From NCBI RefSeq assembly GCF_006539505.1, contig NZ_BJND01000077.1, forward strand, positions 1-40,011: a stretch of 40,011 nucleotides of DNA, in the 5' to 3' direction. A program made the position numbers and the translations under genes. Positions 8,155-16,121 of this stretch are shown piece after piece (the first letter of the stretch is position 1; each line of letters starts with the position of its first letter). Source of the DNA: Streptomyces spinoverrucosus (GTDB lineage: Bacteria; Actinomycetota; Actinomycetes; Streptomycetales; Streptomycetaceae). The notes beneath the pieces are model-generated. The model worked only from the letters and a program-made list of their open reading frames with translations, was not told where the DNA came from and searched no databases.

Positions 8155-8804
8155 TCGCGGTGGTGGCCTGTGGTCAGAAGATGGAAGTGGGCCTCCCCGT
8201 AAAGGGAAAGAGCCCCACCACCTGCGCTCGTATGGTCAGTGGCGCTGCTCACAAGGGTGCCCTTGTCCTGCTGACCGGTTACCAGAGCCCGGGCGAGGAT
8301 GTGGCAGCGCAGATCGTCGCCGATCTGGCCGCCCAGATCCTGGCCCTGGATGACCGGCTCAGGAGCGTCGACCGGCAGATCCGGGACACGTTCCGAGCCC
8401 ACCCGCAGGCGGAGATCATCGAATCGTTGCCCGGTATGGGCCCGATACTCGGTGCGGAGTTCGTCGTAGCCGCCGGTGACCTGTCGGCCTACGCGGACGC
8501 CGGCCACCTGGCCTCCGCAGCCGGGCTGGTGCCGGTGCCGCGGGACTCGGGTCGTCGCAGTGGCAACCTGCACCGTCCCAAGCGCTACAGCCGCCGCCTG
8601 CGCAGGGGGTTCTACCTGTCCGCACAGACCAGCATCATCCGCGAAGGCCCGAACAGGGACTTCTACCTCAAGAAGCGCGGCGAAGGACTCAAGCACGTTC
8701 AAGCCGTGATCGCGCTCGCTCGTCGCCGCGCCAGCGTCCTGTGGGCACTCCTGCGCGACAATCGGGCATTCACCTCCGTCCCCCCGGTCGCGCAGGCAGC
8801 TTGA
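8151..8804 (+). pseudogene. IS110-family transposase, C-terminal remnant
   Basis: The open frame carries the Transposase_20 (IS116/IS110/IS902) domain: IIESLPGMGPILGAEFVVAA, then AGLVPVPRDSGRRSGNL, and VQAVIALARRRASVLWALL near the end. The N-terminal DEDD catalytic domain expected before it is missing, and GALVLLTGYQ appears joined to a later part of the protein, suggesting an internal deletion too. It therefore cannot move by itself. It abuts the decayed kinase gene. Confidence 0.85.
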
Positions 8805-8864
8805 CCGATCGGCGGTCGCACGGGGCAGTGCCGTCTGCGGTGTGCGGGCGGGCGTGGCCGGGCT

Positions 8865-9455
8865 TCAGGCGGGCCGGCGGATGGCGTGCACGGCTGTGTC
8901 GTAGAGGCCGAATAGGTCGACCCGCCCACCGAGGCGCGCCCACTCCTGGTTCGCTGCCTGCAGGCAGGTGATCGCCGCGGCCGCGATCGCGCGCGCCTGG
9001 AGGGCGCGGTGCTCGGAGTCGGGCAATCGCGGCTCGATCAGTGGTGCGAGCAAGTCTTGCCAGCGAGCCTGCTTCTCGGCGTGGCCGGCGCGCAGCGACT
9101 CGTTGTCGAACAGGAGGGTGACCAGCTCGAGGCGGTGCTCGGGGGTGGTTTCGATCTCCTCGATCACCTGGAATGCCGCACGCAGCGACGCCCAGCAGTC
9201 CTCGTCGGCCGGGCGCTGCGCGAACCGCTGTGCGATCAGCTCGCCCTGTTCGGACAGGCCACCGAGCGCGAGGTCTTCCTTGCTGGGGAAGTAGTTGAAC
9301 AGGGTCCGCCGGGAGACACCCGCCGCGGCGGCGACCTCCTCCAGTGTCGTGTTGTCGTATCCCTGGGCGGCGAACAGCTCGACAGCGGTCCGGGCGAGCA
9401 GGGAACGGACCACGGAGCGGGTCTGCTCACGAATGGATGTCTGTTTCCGGTCCAT
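8865..9455 (-). CDS. TetR-family transcriptional regulator
   Basis: A 196-aa TetR repressor. The N-terminal DNA-binding domain includes AVELFAAQGYDNTTLEEVAA and the recognition helix GVSRRTLFNYFPSKEDL (about residues 46-62). The C-terminal ligand-binding domain is divergent, as usual. I start at the ATG at 9455 because the longer frame to 9530 would cover the operator. It is divergent from the SDR gene, with a perfect inverted repeat between the two, so it likely represses both itself and the SDR. Confidence 0.92.
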   Translation of the reverse strand: MDRKQTSIREQTRSVVRSLLARTAVELFAAQGYDNTTLEEVAAAAGVSRRTLFNYFPSKEDLALGGLSEQGELIAQRFAQRPADEDCWASLRAAFQVIEEIETTPEHRLELVTLLFDNESLRAGHAEKQARWQDLLAPLIEPRLPDSEHRALQARAIAAAAITCLQAANQEWARLGGRVDLFGLYDTAVHAIRRPA

Positions 9456-9490
9456 GCACTGATGGTACAGGCATTCATTCCATGTAGCTG

Positions 9491-9507
9491 TTTGCACCGA
9501 GTGCAAA
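9491..9507. promoter_or_regulatory. TetR-type operator candidate
   Basis: TTTGCAC and GTGCAAA form a perfect 7-bp inverted repeat around CGA, located between the divergent TetR (start 9455) and SDR (start 9529) genes. Confidence 0.7.
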
Positions 9508-9528
9508 AACGTGCGTAGGGTGTATGGC

Positions 9529-10329
9529 ATGAGAAGAATCGACTATCGCCACCAGACCGTCATCGTCACCGGAGCCAGCTCCGGCCTCGGCGCGGAGTTC
9601 GCACGCCAGCTGGCCGCCCGCCGCTCGAACCTCGTGCTCGTCGCACGCAGGGCGGACCGACTTCAGAACCTGGCCGACGACCTCACCCGCACCCACGGCG
9701 TCACGGTGACCGTCGTCGCCCGTGACCTCGGCCTGCCCGACGCCGGCCGCACACTGCGCGCCGAGCTCGAATCCCGCGGCATCCACGCCACCGGACTGGT
9801 CAACAACGCGGGCTTCGGCTCCCACGACCCCTTCCGGGACGAGAATCCCGAGCGCCTGCAAAGCATGATCGCGCTGAACGTCGCCGCTCTCGTCGACCTC
9901 AGCCACGCCTACATCGACCCGCTGACCTCCGCCGGCAACGGCTTCCTGATCAACGTCGCGAGCATCCTGGGCTACCAGCCCACCCCGTACCTGAGCGTCT
10001 ACGGCGCCACCAAGGCATTCGTGCTCAGCTTCACAGAATCGCTGTGGGAGGAGACCCGCGGCACCGGCCTGCGCGTCCTCGCCGTGTGCCCCGGTGCGGT
10101 GGAGACCGAGTTCTACGACGCTGCCGGTAGCCAGTCGGCCGACTACGGCTCGAAACGGGCCACCGTCGACCACGTCGTGAAGACGGCCCTCGACACCCTC
10201 GACCGCCGCTCCGCACCGCCATCAGTCATCACCAACGGCCGCCCCCTCGCCCTCGCCAGCAAGGTCCTGCCCCGGCGCCTGGTCGTCAGCGCGATGGGCT
10301 GGATGGCACGACGCGCCATGCACGCATAG
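9529..10329 (+). CDS. Short-chain dehydrogenase/reductase
   Basis: A 266-aa classical SDR. The cofactor motif TGASSGLG is at residues 14-21, an NNAG motif lies in GLVNNAGFG, and the catalytic YGATK places Tyr158 and Lys162. The family oxidises or reduces alcohols and ketones with NAD(P)H. An Arg-rich stretch after the first beta-alpha unit (VARRADRL) favours NADPH. The ATG at 9529 follows AGGG; a GTG at 9511 would overlap the operator. The substrate is unknown. Likely controlled by the divergent TetR protein. Confidence 0.9.
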   Translation: MRRIDYRHQTVIVTGASSGLGAEFARQLAARRSNLVLVARRADRLQNLADDLTRTHGVTVTVVARDLGLPDAGRTLRAELESRGIHATGLVNNAGFGSHDPFRDENPERLQSMIALNVAALVDLSHAYIDPLTSAGNGFLINVASILGYQPTPYLSVYGATKAFVLSFTESLWEETRGTGLRVLAVCPGAVETEFYDAAGSQSADYGSKRATVDHVVKTALDTLDRRSAPPSVITNGRPLALASKVLPRRLVVSAMGWMARRAMHA

Positions 10330-10457
10330 CTCCGCCCACCGCCAGACCGCCACGGGCGTGGGGAACCATCGATACCGCCGTGGCGCTCTGCACTTGGGGC
10401 GCAGATGGCGGGCGCGGAACTGGATGACACGGAGTTCCTCCGAGAGAAGAGAACGGC

Positions 10458-11261
10458 ATGACCGATCGCCTCCACGCAGCGGACCTGCAAAGCATCGTCG
10501 CCGCCCTGCGCGCCGAACGCACCGAAATGCTCGACTTCACCAGCACCCTCAGCGACGACGAATGGGCGGCACCCAGCGCCGCGGCGGGCTGGCGCATCGC
10601 CGACGTCGTCGCCCACATCGGCGCGACAGCACGGAACTGCTACACACCCCCCGGACTGGACATGCTGCGCGCCACCAGCCTCGAACAACTCAACGAAGGC
10701 CCCGTCGACCGGCGCCGCGGCTGGAGCCGGGCACAGGTCATGGCCGAGTACACCCGCGCCACCCGCCGAGCCACCACGCTCCTCGACCTCATCCGACGCA
10801 CCCCCGCCACGCGGCTGCGCGTTCCGCTCGTCGAACTCGGACGCTACCCCCTGGGCCTGCTGATCGGCGGCGCCCTCGTCTTCGACCACCACACCCACCT
10901 GCGCCACGACATGGCCCCAGCACTCGGCCGACCCGCGCCGCCCACCGATGCCGACCGGATGCGAGCCGTCCTGACGTGGATGATCGCCGTACTGAGCAAC
11001 CAGGTCCGACAAGCGCCGGTCGCCGGGCTCGACGCCCGTGTCACCCTGACGCTCACCGGCCCCGGCGGCGGAACATGGTGGATCGACGAGGCAGGCGTGC
11101 TGGCCCCGTCCAACGGCCCGGTCGCCGCGCACGTCACCGCCCCCGCGCTGACCTTCCCCGACTGGGGCACCCAACGGTCATCATGGAGCGATCACGACGT
11201 GACCGTCACCGGCGACACCGAACTCGCCACCCATCTCCTCGACGCTGTCAACGTCATCTGA
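10458..11261 (+). CDS. Maleylpyruvate isomerase N-terminal (MDMPI/DinB-like) protein
   Basis: A 267-aa protein of the actinobacterial mycothiol-dependent maleylpyruvate isomerase-like family. It starts with a four-helix DinB-type bundle containing DEWAAPSAAAGWRIADVVAHI, where the histidine is a metal ligand, and a later metal-binding segment VFDHHTHLRHD. A small C-terminal domain follows (about residues 195-265). Such proteins act as mycothiol-dependent thiol transferases, but most are uncharacterised. An RBS-like GAGAGAAGAGAA precedes the ATG. Confidence 0.85.
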   Translation: MTDRLHAADLQSIVAALRAERTEMLDFTSTLSDDEWAAPSAAAGWRIADVVAHIGATARNCYTPPGLDMLRATSLEQLNEGPVDRRRGWSRAQVMAEYTRATRRATTLLDLIRRTPATRLRVPLVELGRYPLGLLIGGALVFDHHTHLRHDMAPALGRPAPPTDADRMRAVLTWMIAVLSNQVRQAPVAGLDARVTLTLTGPGGGTWWIDEAGVLAPSNGPVAAHVTAPALTFPDWGTQRSSWSDHDVTVTGDTELATHLLDAVNVI

Positions 11262-11287
11262 CCGCATCGTTCGGGTTGACTCGGTCA

Positions 11288-11575
11288 TTAAGACTCCTCG
11301 CCATCGAACTGCGTGATCAGCGTGGTGTCGGAGTACGCCGCGGCGAGCCACCGGCCGTGGTCGAGCTCGGCGGTGACCGGCTCCCATACGGTCAGTCCGT
11401 GCTCGTCGCGCTGGTCGGCGGGCAGATAGAAGCCGGGTACGAATGGGTGCCGTGGCACCTTCTCGACCGCTGCCCGCCAGGCCGAGTCGCGGAGAGCCCC
11501 GTCATCGGCGAGGACTTCCGCCATGGCCTCACGCAGCCGAGCGGCGTCGGTCTCAAGGTCGGCCGGCATCTTCAT
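11288..11575 (-). pseudogene. Truncated PIMT-like methyltransferase (N-terminal part)
   Basis: The 95-aa frame corresponds to the N-terminal region of protein-L-isoaspartate methyltransferase-like enzymes linked to Streptomyces peptide-modification loci: AWRAAVEKVPRHPFVPGFYL and AAAYSDTTLITQFDGEES. It stops before any AdoMet-binding GxGxG motif. The family is normally about 380-400 aa. The intact PIMT-like gene at 14857-16023 belongs to the same broad group. ATG at 11575 overlaps the end of the small upstream gene. Confidence 0.7.
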
Positions 11576-11744
11576 GGCCCACCGCCTCCTTCCTGGTCAA
11601 GATGTCGGCGAACGCCTCGGTGATGGCCTGCGCGTCCGGGAGCCAGCCCCACTGCCCGTTCGGGTTGCACTCGATCAGCGTCCGGGGTGCGCTCCAGGAC
11701 GGCAGCCTGTCTCTCGCGGACCACCGCACCGCGCATGCCGCCAT
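11553..11744 (-). CDS. Small conserved protein upstream of truncated methyltransferase
   Basis: A 63-aa protein with a compact conserved-looking core, RLPSWSAPRTLIECNPNGQW, then GWLPDAQAITEAFADILTRK. It overlaps the start of the truncated methyltransferase, as expected for a translationally coupled pair. Function unknown. As the partner methyltransferase is broken, this gene may be a leftover. I do not see a RiPP-like leader/core pattern. Confidence 0.45.
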   Translation of the reverse strand: MAACAVRWSARDRLPSWSAPRTLIECNPNGQWGWLPDAQAITEAFADILTRKEAVGHEDAGRP

Positions 11745-11764
11745 GGATCGCCGGGCCGACGTGA

Positions 11765-12449
11765 TCAGCTACCGCTCATCCCTCGTACAAGCTTCACCAG
11801 CAGCGCGGTCTCCCGGAGGTCAGGGAGCACCACCTCCGCCCCCGCATCCCGCAATGCGGCCTTGTCGCTACGTCCGGACGCCACCGCGATCACGCGTACG
11901 CCGTTGGCGTGTGCGCCCTGCACATCGGCCGGAGTGTCGCCGATCAGCACGGTCTGCGCGGCGGTGGCCTCGGCGCCTTGAAGGGAGAGCCGGACGAGCG
12001 CGGCGCGCGTGTCGTGGTCTTCTCCGTAGGCGCCGAGTTCCCACAGGATGTGCTGGTCGAGCCCGAACACCTGGAGCTTGATCTCGGCGACCGGGCGGAC
12101 GTTCCCGGAGACCACGGTCTGCTGGACACTGTCGGCGTCTAGGGCGTCGAGGACCGCGGCGGCGCCCGGCAGTGCATGGCCGCGTTCCCGGAGCTCGGTG
12201 GCCCGTTTCACGTGTTCTTCCGCCAGGGCCTGGGCGAAGAGCTCGAAGTCGGTGCAGTCCGTCGTGAGTCCGTGCAGCTTCGCGGTCTCCCGGAAAATGA
12301 CGGACTCGGTGATGCCGTCGATCTTCGCCTGCTCGCGCATGGGCTGCCCCCGTGGTCCGCAGGAAGGCCGCGGCCGACAGTCCACGGCCCACGCCGCGTG
12401 TGTCGATCAGGGGGTGGTCGATGATGTCCCACAGGACCAGTCGCGCCAT
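11765..12449 (-). pseudogene. HAD-family phosphatase, frameshifted with damaged motif I
   Basis: From ATG 12449 the frame reads MARLVLWDIIDHPLIDTRGV. In HAD phosphatases this should be DxDxT; here an extra ATC codon (12420-12425 on the opposite strand reads GATGAT) gives D-I-I-D and separates the two catalytic aspartates. Homology then jumps frame at a run of five C (12347-12351) and continues PMREQAKIDGITESVIFRET to the DTPADVQGAHANG motif near the C terminus. Removing one base from the run restores the frame. The motif I lesion argues for real decay rather than only a sequencing error. Confidence 0.8.
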
Positions 12450-12529
12450 GTGTGCCTCAACTCCCCATGCTTCGCTGGGTAACCGGCCCTGCGCCGGCGC
12501 CTACGAGCGCCTCAGCTGATCCACGGTCT

Positions 12530-13378
12530 TCATTCCAGGGATGCCAATGCGGTAGCGACTAGGGAACGGGCCCCCGCACCCCGCGCAGCACTCTCTGACA
12601 GCCGATCGAAAGCCCGCGAGTACAGAGCGATCTGGCCGGGCTGTGTGAGCGTACTGGCAGCGTCCAGCGTGTCCGCGTGCACGCGCGTGTCGTCGAAGAT
12701 CGTGAACGTGGGCATGGGCCACACAGTCCGTTGGGCCGCGAACGGAATGATGCCGAAGGCGACGTTCTGGTGGTCCATGACTCCGAGCAGCTGACCGAGC
12801 TGCGCGGCCATCGTTTCCGGGCTGCACAGCCGGTACCGAAGCACGGACTCTTCGAGGACGAACGAAAACCGGCGGGAGGTGTCGAGCAAGACGGCGTTGC
12901 GTCTCATCCGGGCGGCCACCGCGTGACTCACGTCGTCGGGCGTGCCCCGGAATTGGGCGATGGACGACAGCAGTGCGGATGCGTATCCAGGTGTCTGCAG
13001 GAACCCTGGGATCACGTCGGAGACGTACACCCGGAACAATCCGGTCCTTTGATACAGGTCGCCTGTGGACTCCTGCACGCGGCGCAGCCCGCTGCGCTGT
13101 AGGCGCCGCCACTGAACATGGGCCTCTGCCGACTGGCGGTTGGCGGCGATGAGATCGGGCAACTCGTCCTCGGCGCCACAAGCGCGGCACCATGAATGAA
13201 TATCGGCATCCGACGGCGGGGTCTTCGCATTCTCGATGCGCGACGACTTCGACTCGTGCCACCGGCACCGGACGGCCAGCTCGCGCTTCGTCAGTCCGGC
13301 ATCCAGACGCAGCTCCCGTAGTCGCGCTGCGAGCGCCTCGCGGGCCTGCTGGACGTTGGACGAGGGGTGCGAAGACAC
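12530..13378 (-). CDS. XRE-family HTH regulator with DUF5753 domain
   Basis: A 282-aa Streptomyces-type regulator. The N-terminal XRE HTH is REALAARLRELRLDAGLTKR followed by ELAVRCRWHESKSSRIE (about residues 12-50), and a C-terminal DUF5753 domain follows (RVYVSDVIPGFLQTPGYASA onward). This family commonly pairs with DUF397 or DUF6879 genes and affects development or secondary metabolism, as WhiJ does. GTG start at 13378. It lies 16 bp downstream of the DUF6879 gene in the same orientation, so the two are probably co-transcribed. Confidence 0.9.
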   Translation of the reverse strand: MSSHPSSNVQQAREALAARLRELRLDAGLTKRELAVRCRWHESKSSRIENAKTPPSDADIHSWCRACGAEDELPDLIAANRQSAEAHVQWRRLQRSGLRRVQESTGDLYQRTGLFRVYVSDVIPGFLQTPGYASALLSSIAQFRGTPDDVSHAVAARMRRNAVLLDTSRRFSFVLEESVLRYRLCSPETMAAQLGQLLGVMDHQNVAFGIIPFAAQRTVWPMPTFTIFDDTRVHADTLDAASTLTQPGQIALYSRAFDRLSESAARGAGARSLVATALASLE

Positions 13379-13394
13379 GGAGCCGGCCGTTCGT

Positions 13395-13910
13395 TCAGAT
13401 GCGGTACTGGTCGTGCGGGATGGCGCGTTCCCACACGGCTTGGAATGCGGAGACGCAGAGCTTTACGGTGCTCGGGTCGTCCGTGATTTCGTCCTCCACA
13501 ACCGTTCCATCACCGTCGAAGTGGTGGACCCGGAGCAGCGTCTCGTCGAACGCCCAGAAATCATTGCCAGGTAGGGCGATGTCTGTCGCCAACCGCCTTG
13601 GCAGCCAGCGAACTTGCTCGCCTGCCGTCACGTTGGCGTGGGTGACGTAGTGCTCCCAACGGATGTACTCGCTCACCGGCTCACTGACTACGCGGGCTCG
13701 GCGGATCTCCACACCGCGGGCCACCGTGTCGGAGATCAACTGGTCGTAGGAGTGCCACCACGACTGCCGGTCGTCCCAATTGATCCGTTCGCCTCGCTTC
13801 CACGCCTCGAACCGGTCCGTGGGGGCGTAGGCGTCGCGCATCTCCAGGTGCACCGCCGAGCGTTGGCACCGCCCCAGCAGCTCAGCGAAGCTGGGCACGC
13901 TCGATGGCAT
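13395..13910 (-). CDS. DUF6879 family protein
   Basis: A 171-aa actinobacterial protein with the DUF6879 pattern: AVHLEMRDAYAPTDRFEAWK near the N terminus, RGVEIRRARVVSEPVSEYIR in the middle, and NDFWAFDETLLRVHHFDGDG near the C terminus. Function unknown. It typically accompanies XRE-DUF5753 regulators, and does so here (gene at 12530-13378). It overlaps the small upstream gene by 29 bp. A second member of the family lies at 17663-18181. Confidence 0.85.
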   Translation of the reverse strand: MPSSVPSFAELLGRCQRSAVHLEMRDAYAPTDRFEAWKRGERINWDDRQSWWHSYDQLISDTVARGVEIRRARVVSEPVSEYIRWEHYVTHANVTAGEQVRWLPRRLATDIALPGNDFWAFDETLLRVHHFDGDGTVVEDEITDDPSTVKLCVSAFQAVWERAIPHDQYRI

Positions 13911-14136
13911 CGCACGCCTCCCTGATCAGCGGGATCATCCGGGCCGGGAGCCTGATGATGGCCTCGCCCTCCGGCACGGGACCGTGCGCGGGGCTCGCCA
14001 TCTGGCAGGCGGCGTGGGTTGCCGCGTCCGGCTTCCATCCCTGCAGCAAGATCTCCTGAGCTTCCGCGTCCGCCCACACCGTAGGGCAGTGGTCGCGGTC
14101 AGTGTCGGGATCGATACCGACAAACCTCACAGCCAT
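13882..14136 (-). CDS. Small conserved protein upstream of DUF6879
   Basis: An 84-aa protein with MAVRFVGIDPDTDRDHCPTV at its start and GPVPEGEAIIRLPARMIPLI near its end. The PEGEA-x-I-x-(L/I)P ending recurs in the tiny gene at 18165-18290, which also overlaps a DUF6879 gene, so the two form a conserved pair. Function unknown. I start at the ATG at 14136, since the longer frame to 14181 has no better support. Confidence 0.65.
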   Translation of the reverse strand: MAVRFVGIDPDTDRDHCPTVWADAEAQEILLQGWKPDAATHAACQMASPAHGPVPEGEAIIRLPARMIPLIREACDAIERAQLR

Positions 14137-14287
14137 GCCGGGCTCCTTCCGGATGCTTGCTTGGACTTGCACGAGCATCACTGAGCAGCCATGAAGTCGT
14201 CAACAGGGCGGCTTGAATGCCGAATTGGTGTGCAAGCTGGTGCAAGTGCGTAGCGCTGCCCTTGAGCGCCGTTTCAGCCTGGGCGTC

Positions 14288-14500
14288 ATGGCCACGACTC
14301 AGCAGACCTTTCCAGATCCCCGCCCTGTAGATCTCCCGACCGGCTTCAACGCCTGGCTACTCGACTGTTCGCCCGTGTCGGGCTGCAAGGTCTGCCAGGC
14401 CAACTGGAGACAGCTTCGTGCTGCGGAGGACGACGGCGATACCGGCAAGGCGGCGCGTCACGCAACCGAGATCCGTGACCACGCGAGCGGGGTCCACTGA
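14288..14500 (+). CDS. Small conserved Streptomyces protein
   Basis: A 70-aa protein ending SPVSGCKVCQANWRQLRAAE followed by KAARHATEIRDHASGVH. The CxxC in CKVC may bind metal. Similar short proteins frequently sit in XRE/DUF397/DUF6879 neighbourhoods of Streptomyces. The ATG at 14288 has no strong ribosome binding site. It is divergent from the DUF6879 operon and upstream of the peptide/methyltransferase genes. Confidence 0.6.
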   Translation: MATTQQTFPDPRPVDLPTGFNAWLLDCSPVSGCKVCQANWRQLRAAEDDGDTGKAARHATEIRDHASGVH

Positions 14501-14623
14501 TGGTCAGAAGTCTCCCGCGGTCACGGCCTTCATGCCTGCTGCCAGACACCATCCGTGGCTCCGTGCGCGCGATCGCTCATACACAGGAGGACAAGGCCCC
14601 TACCCGAGAAGGAGGGAACAACA

Positions 14624-14710
14624 TTGAGCACACCGCCCGTACCCGGTCCCGACCCGGACCCCATCCCCACCAAACCATCCGCACCGGACTCCCCGCCGAG
14701 CAGGCCCTGA
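14624..14710 (+). CDS. 28-aa Pro/Asp-rich peptide, possible RiPP precursor
   Basis: A TTG start at 14624 lies 7 nt after a strong GGAGGG (14611-14616) and opens a 28-codon frame: (M)STPPVPGPDPDPIPTKPS, then APDSPPSRP and TGA at 14708-14710. The peptide is extremely rich in Pro with several Asp and Ser. It is followed by a second small peptide gene and a PIMT-like methyltransferase, so it could be a modified-peptide precursor or a leader regulating downstream expression. The support is the ribosome binding site and context; homology is unknown. Confidence 0.5.
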   Translation: MSTPPVPGPDPDPIPTKPSAPDSPPSRP

Positions 14711-14739
14711 GTACTGCCACGAGTCGAAGGAGAGCCGAG

Positions 14740-14847
14740 ATGTCAGACAGCAAGCACAAGGGCGACCCCGCGCCGATCAAACCGTGGAACCCGCCGCCCA
14801 CCCCGCCGTCCCCCGACGGGCAGGGCGGCGGCGACGGTGGGAGGTGA
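14740..14847 (+). CDS. 35-aa Gly/Pro-rich peptide, candidate substrate of PIMT-like enzyme
   Basis: ATG at 14740 follows GGAGAG (14729-14734). The 35-aa product reads MSDSKHKGDPAPIKPWNPPP and ends with a Gly-rich tail containing two Asp-Gly pairs (PDGQGGGDGGR). The stop codon is 9 nt before the GTG of a PIMT-like methyltransferase, so they are co-translated. Asp-Gly is the favoured site for aspartimide formation by PIMT homologues that modify RiPPs. The precursor role is an inference; the coupled arrangement is seen directly. Confidence 0.6.
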   Translation: MSDSKHKGDPAPIKPWNPPPTPPSPDGQGGGDGGR

Positions 14848-14856
14848 GGGACGATC

Positions 14857-16023
14857 GTGACCGACTACCGAGCGGTCGCGGCGCAGGAGCTCGAGGTCAT
14901 GGGGGCCTTTCGCTCGCCGTGGCTTCGAGCAGCCTTCCACGCCGTTGACCGCACACATTTCATCCCACCGCGTTTCTGGATCCTCGACACCGACGAAAAC
15001 GGGCTGCACCAGGTCATTGACCGCAGCAGCGATCCCGACGCGTGGCTGCGTGCTGTATGGGAAACACACCGGTCGGTCATAGTCCAGATGAACGACGGCC
15101 ACACCGCCGACCAGGGGCCGGCACGCGGAGAATTCTCATCGTCCGTGTCCGCCATGGACATCGTCTTCGAGAAGCTGAACCAGCTCGACCTCGAACCCCA
15201 CCACAAGGTGCTCGAAGTCGGCACCGGGTCGGGCTGCAACACCGCCTACTTGTGTCAGCGGGTCGGCCCCCGCAACGTCACGAGCGTCGAGGTCGATCCC
15301 ACTCTGGCCGAGCAAGCGGTCGACAACCTGAAGCGGGCCGGCTACGAGCCGGAGACTGTCTGCGGGGACGGCCTGGCGGGATGGGCCGGCTCGGCACCGT
15401 ACGACCGGATCATCAACACCGCCTCCGTCCGGCACATCCCAACCGCCTGGCGATCGCAGTGCCGGGACGGTGGAACCGTCCTGACCCCCTTCAACACGCT
15501 CTTCGCGCGCGGCGGCCTGCTCAAGCTCCGCGTCCTGGACCGCGTTGCCTCTGGCCGGTTCACGGGCGGCGCCAACTACATGTGGATCCGTTCCCAACGC
15601 CCCGCGAATCGCGTCACTGAGCTGCACGAGTTCAAGTGCCGGGCTTCACCTGTCGACCCGGCTCAGGTGCTCGGCCGTTCCTGGGCGCAGGACTTCGTGC
15701 TCGGTCTCCACGTCCCCGATATGAGCGTCGATCGCCGCGACACCGAAACGGGCAGGCAAGCTCAGCTCTGGGACGAGGCCGGCTCATCGGTAACGGTGGT
15801 CCGCTACACGGATTGGTGGCAGCCGGACGCCGTAACGGTATGGGGCGAGCGCGACCTGTGGGCCGACCTCGTCACTGCCTTCACGGCCTGGAGGACCGCA
15901 GGCCAGCCGCACTACACCCGGTACGGCCTCACCATCGACGACGCGGGTGCACGGCTATGGCTCGATTCGCCTGACCAGACGGTATCGCTGCCAAACGCCC
16001 TACGGCCTTCGACTTTGAGTTGA
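14857..16023 (+). CDS. PIMT-like methyltransferase, peptide-modification type
   Basis: A 388-aa AdoMet-dependent O-methyltransferase of the protein-L-isoaspartate methyltransferase family. An N-terminal part (LRAAFHAVDRTHFIPPRFWI) is followed by a SSSVSAMDIVFEKL segment where true PIMTs have their substrate loop. Motif I is VLEVGTGSGCNTAYL, followed by VTSVEVDPTLAEQAVDNLKR. About 150 C-terminal residues go beyond housekeeping PIMT length. Extended homologues of this kind act in RiPP pathways (graspetide, lanthipeptide, imiditide), methylating Asp to give aspartimide. No ATP-grasp or lanthionine synthetase gene is present here. GTG start follows GAGGG. Confidence 0.8.
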   Translation: MTDYRAVAAQELEVMGAFRSPWLRAAFHAVDRTHFIPPRFWILDTDENGLHQVIDRSSDPDAWLRAVWETHRSVIVQMNDGHTADQGPARGEFSSSVSAMDIVFEKLNQLDLEPHHKVLEVGTGSGCNTAYLCQRVGPRNVTSVEVDPTLAEQAVDNLKRAGYEPETVCGDGLAGWAGSAPYDRIINTASVRHIPTAWRSQCRDGGTVLTPFNTLFARGGLLKLRVLDRVASGRFTGGANYMWIRSQRPANRVTELHEFKCRASPVDPAQVLGRSWAQDFVLGLHVPDMSVDRRDTETGRQAQLWDEAGSSVTVVRYTDWWQPDAVTVWGERDLWADLVTAFTAWRTAGQPHYTRYGLTIDDAGARLWLDSPDQTVSLPNALRPSTLS

Positions 16024-16033
16024 GGCCGCCCGC

Positions 16034-16069
16034 ACGTCCGCGCGCCGGCAAGGCTTTCCGGCGGGACGT
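16034..16069 (+). terminator. Terminator-like hairpin after methyltransferase gene
   Basis: The stem ACGTCC ... CGCCGG pairs with CCGGCG GGACGT, with a 3-nt bulge (GCG) on the left arm and a 9-nt loop. It lies just 10 bp after the stop codon at 16023. Confidence 0.6.
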
Positions 16070-16121
16070 CGACTGCAGATGCGTCCCAAAAACGCAGTGC
16101 CTGTCCTGTTGGGCGCGTGTC

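Noticed and set aside
8151..8804. Active IS110 element
   Set aside because: The N-terminal DEDD catalytic domain is missing, so it cannot transpose by itself.
14740..14847. FxLD-type lanthipeptide precursor
   Set aside because: The peptide has no FxLD motif and no Cys, and no lanthionine synthetase is nearby; an aspartimide-type RiPP fits better.
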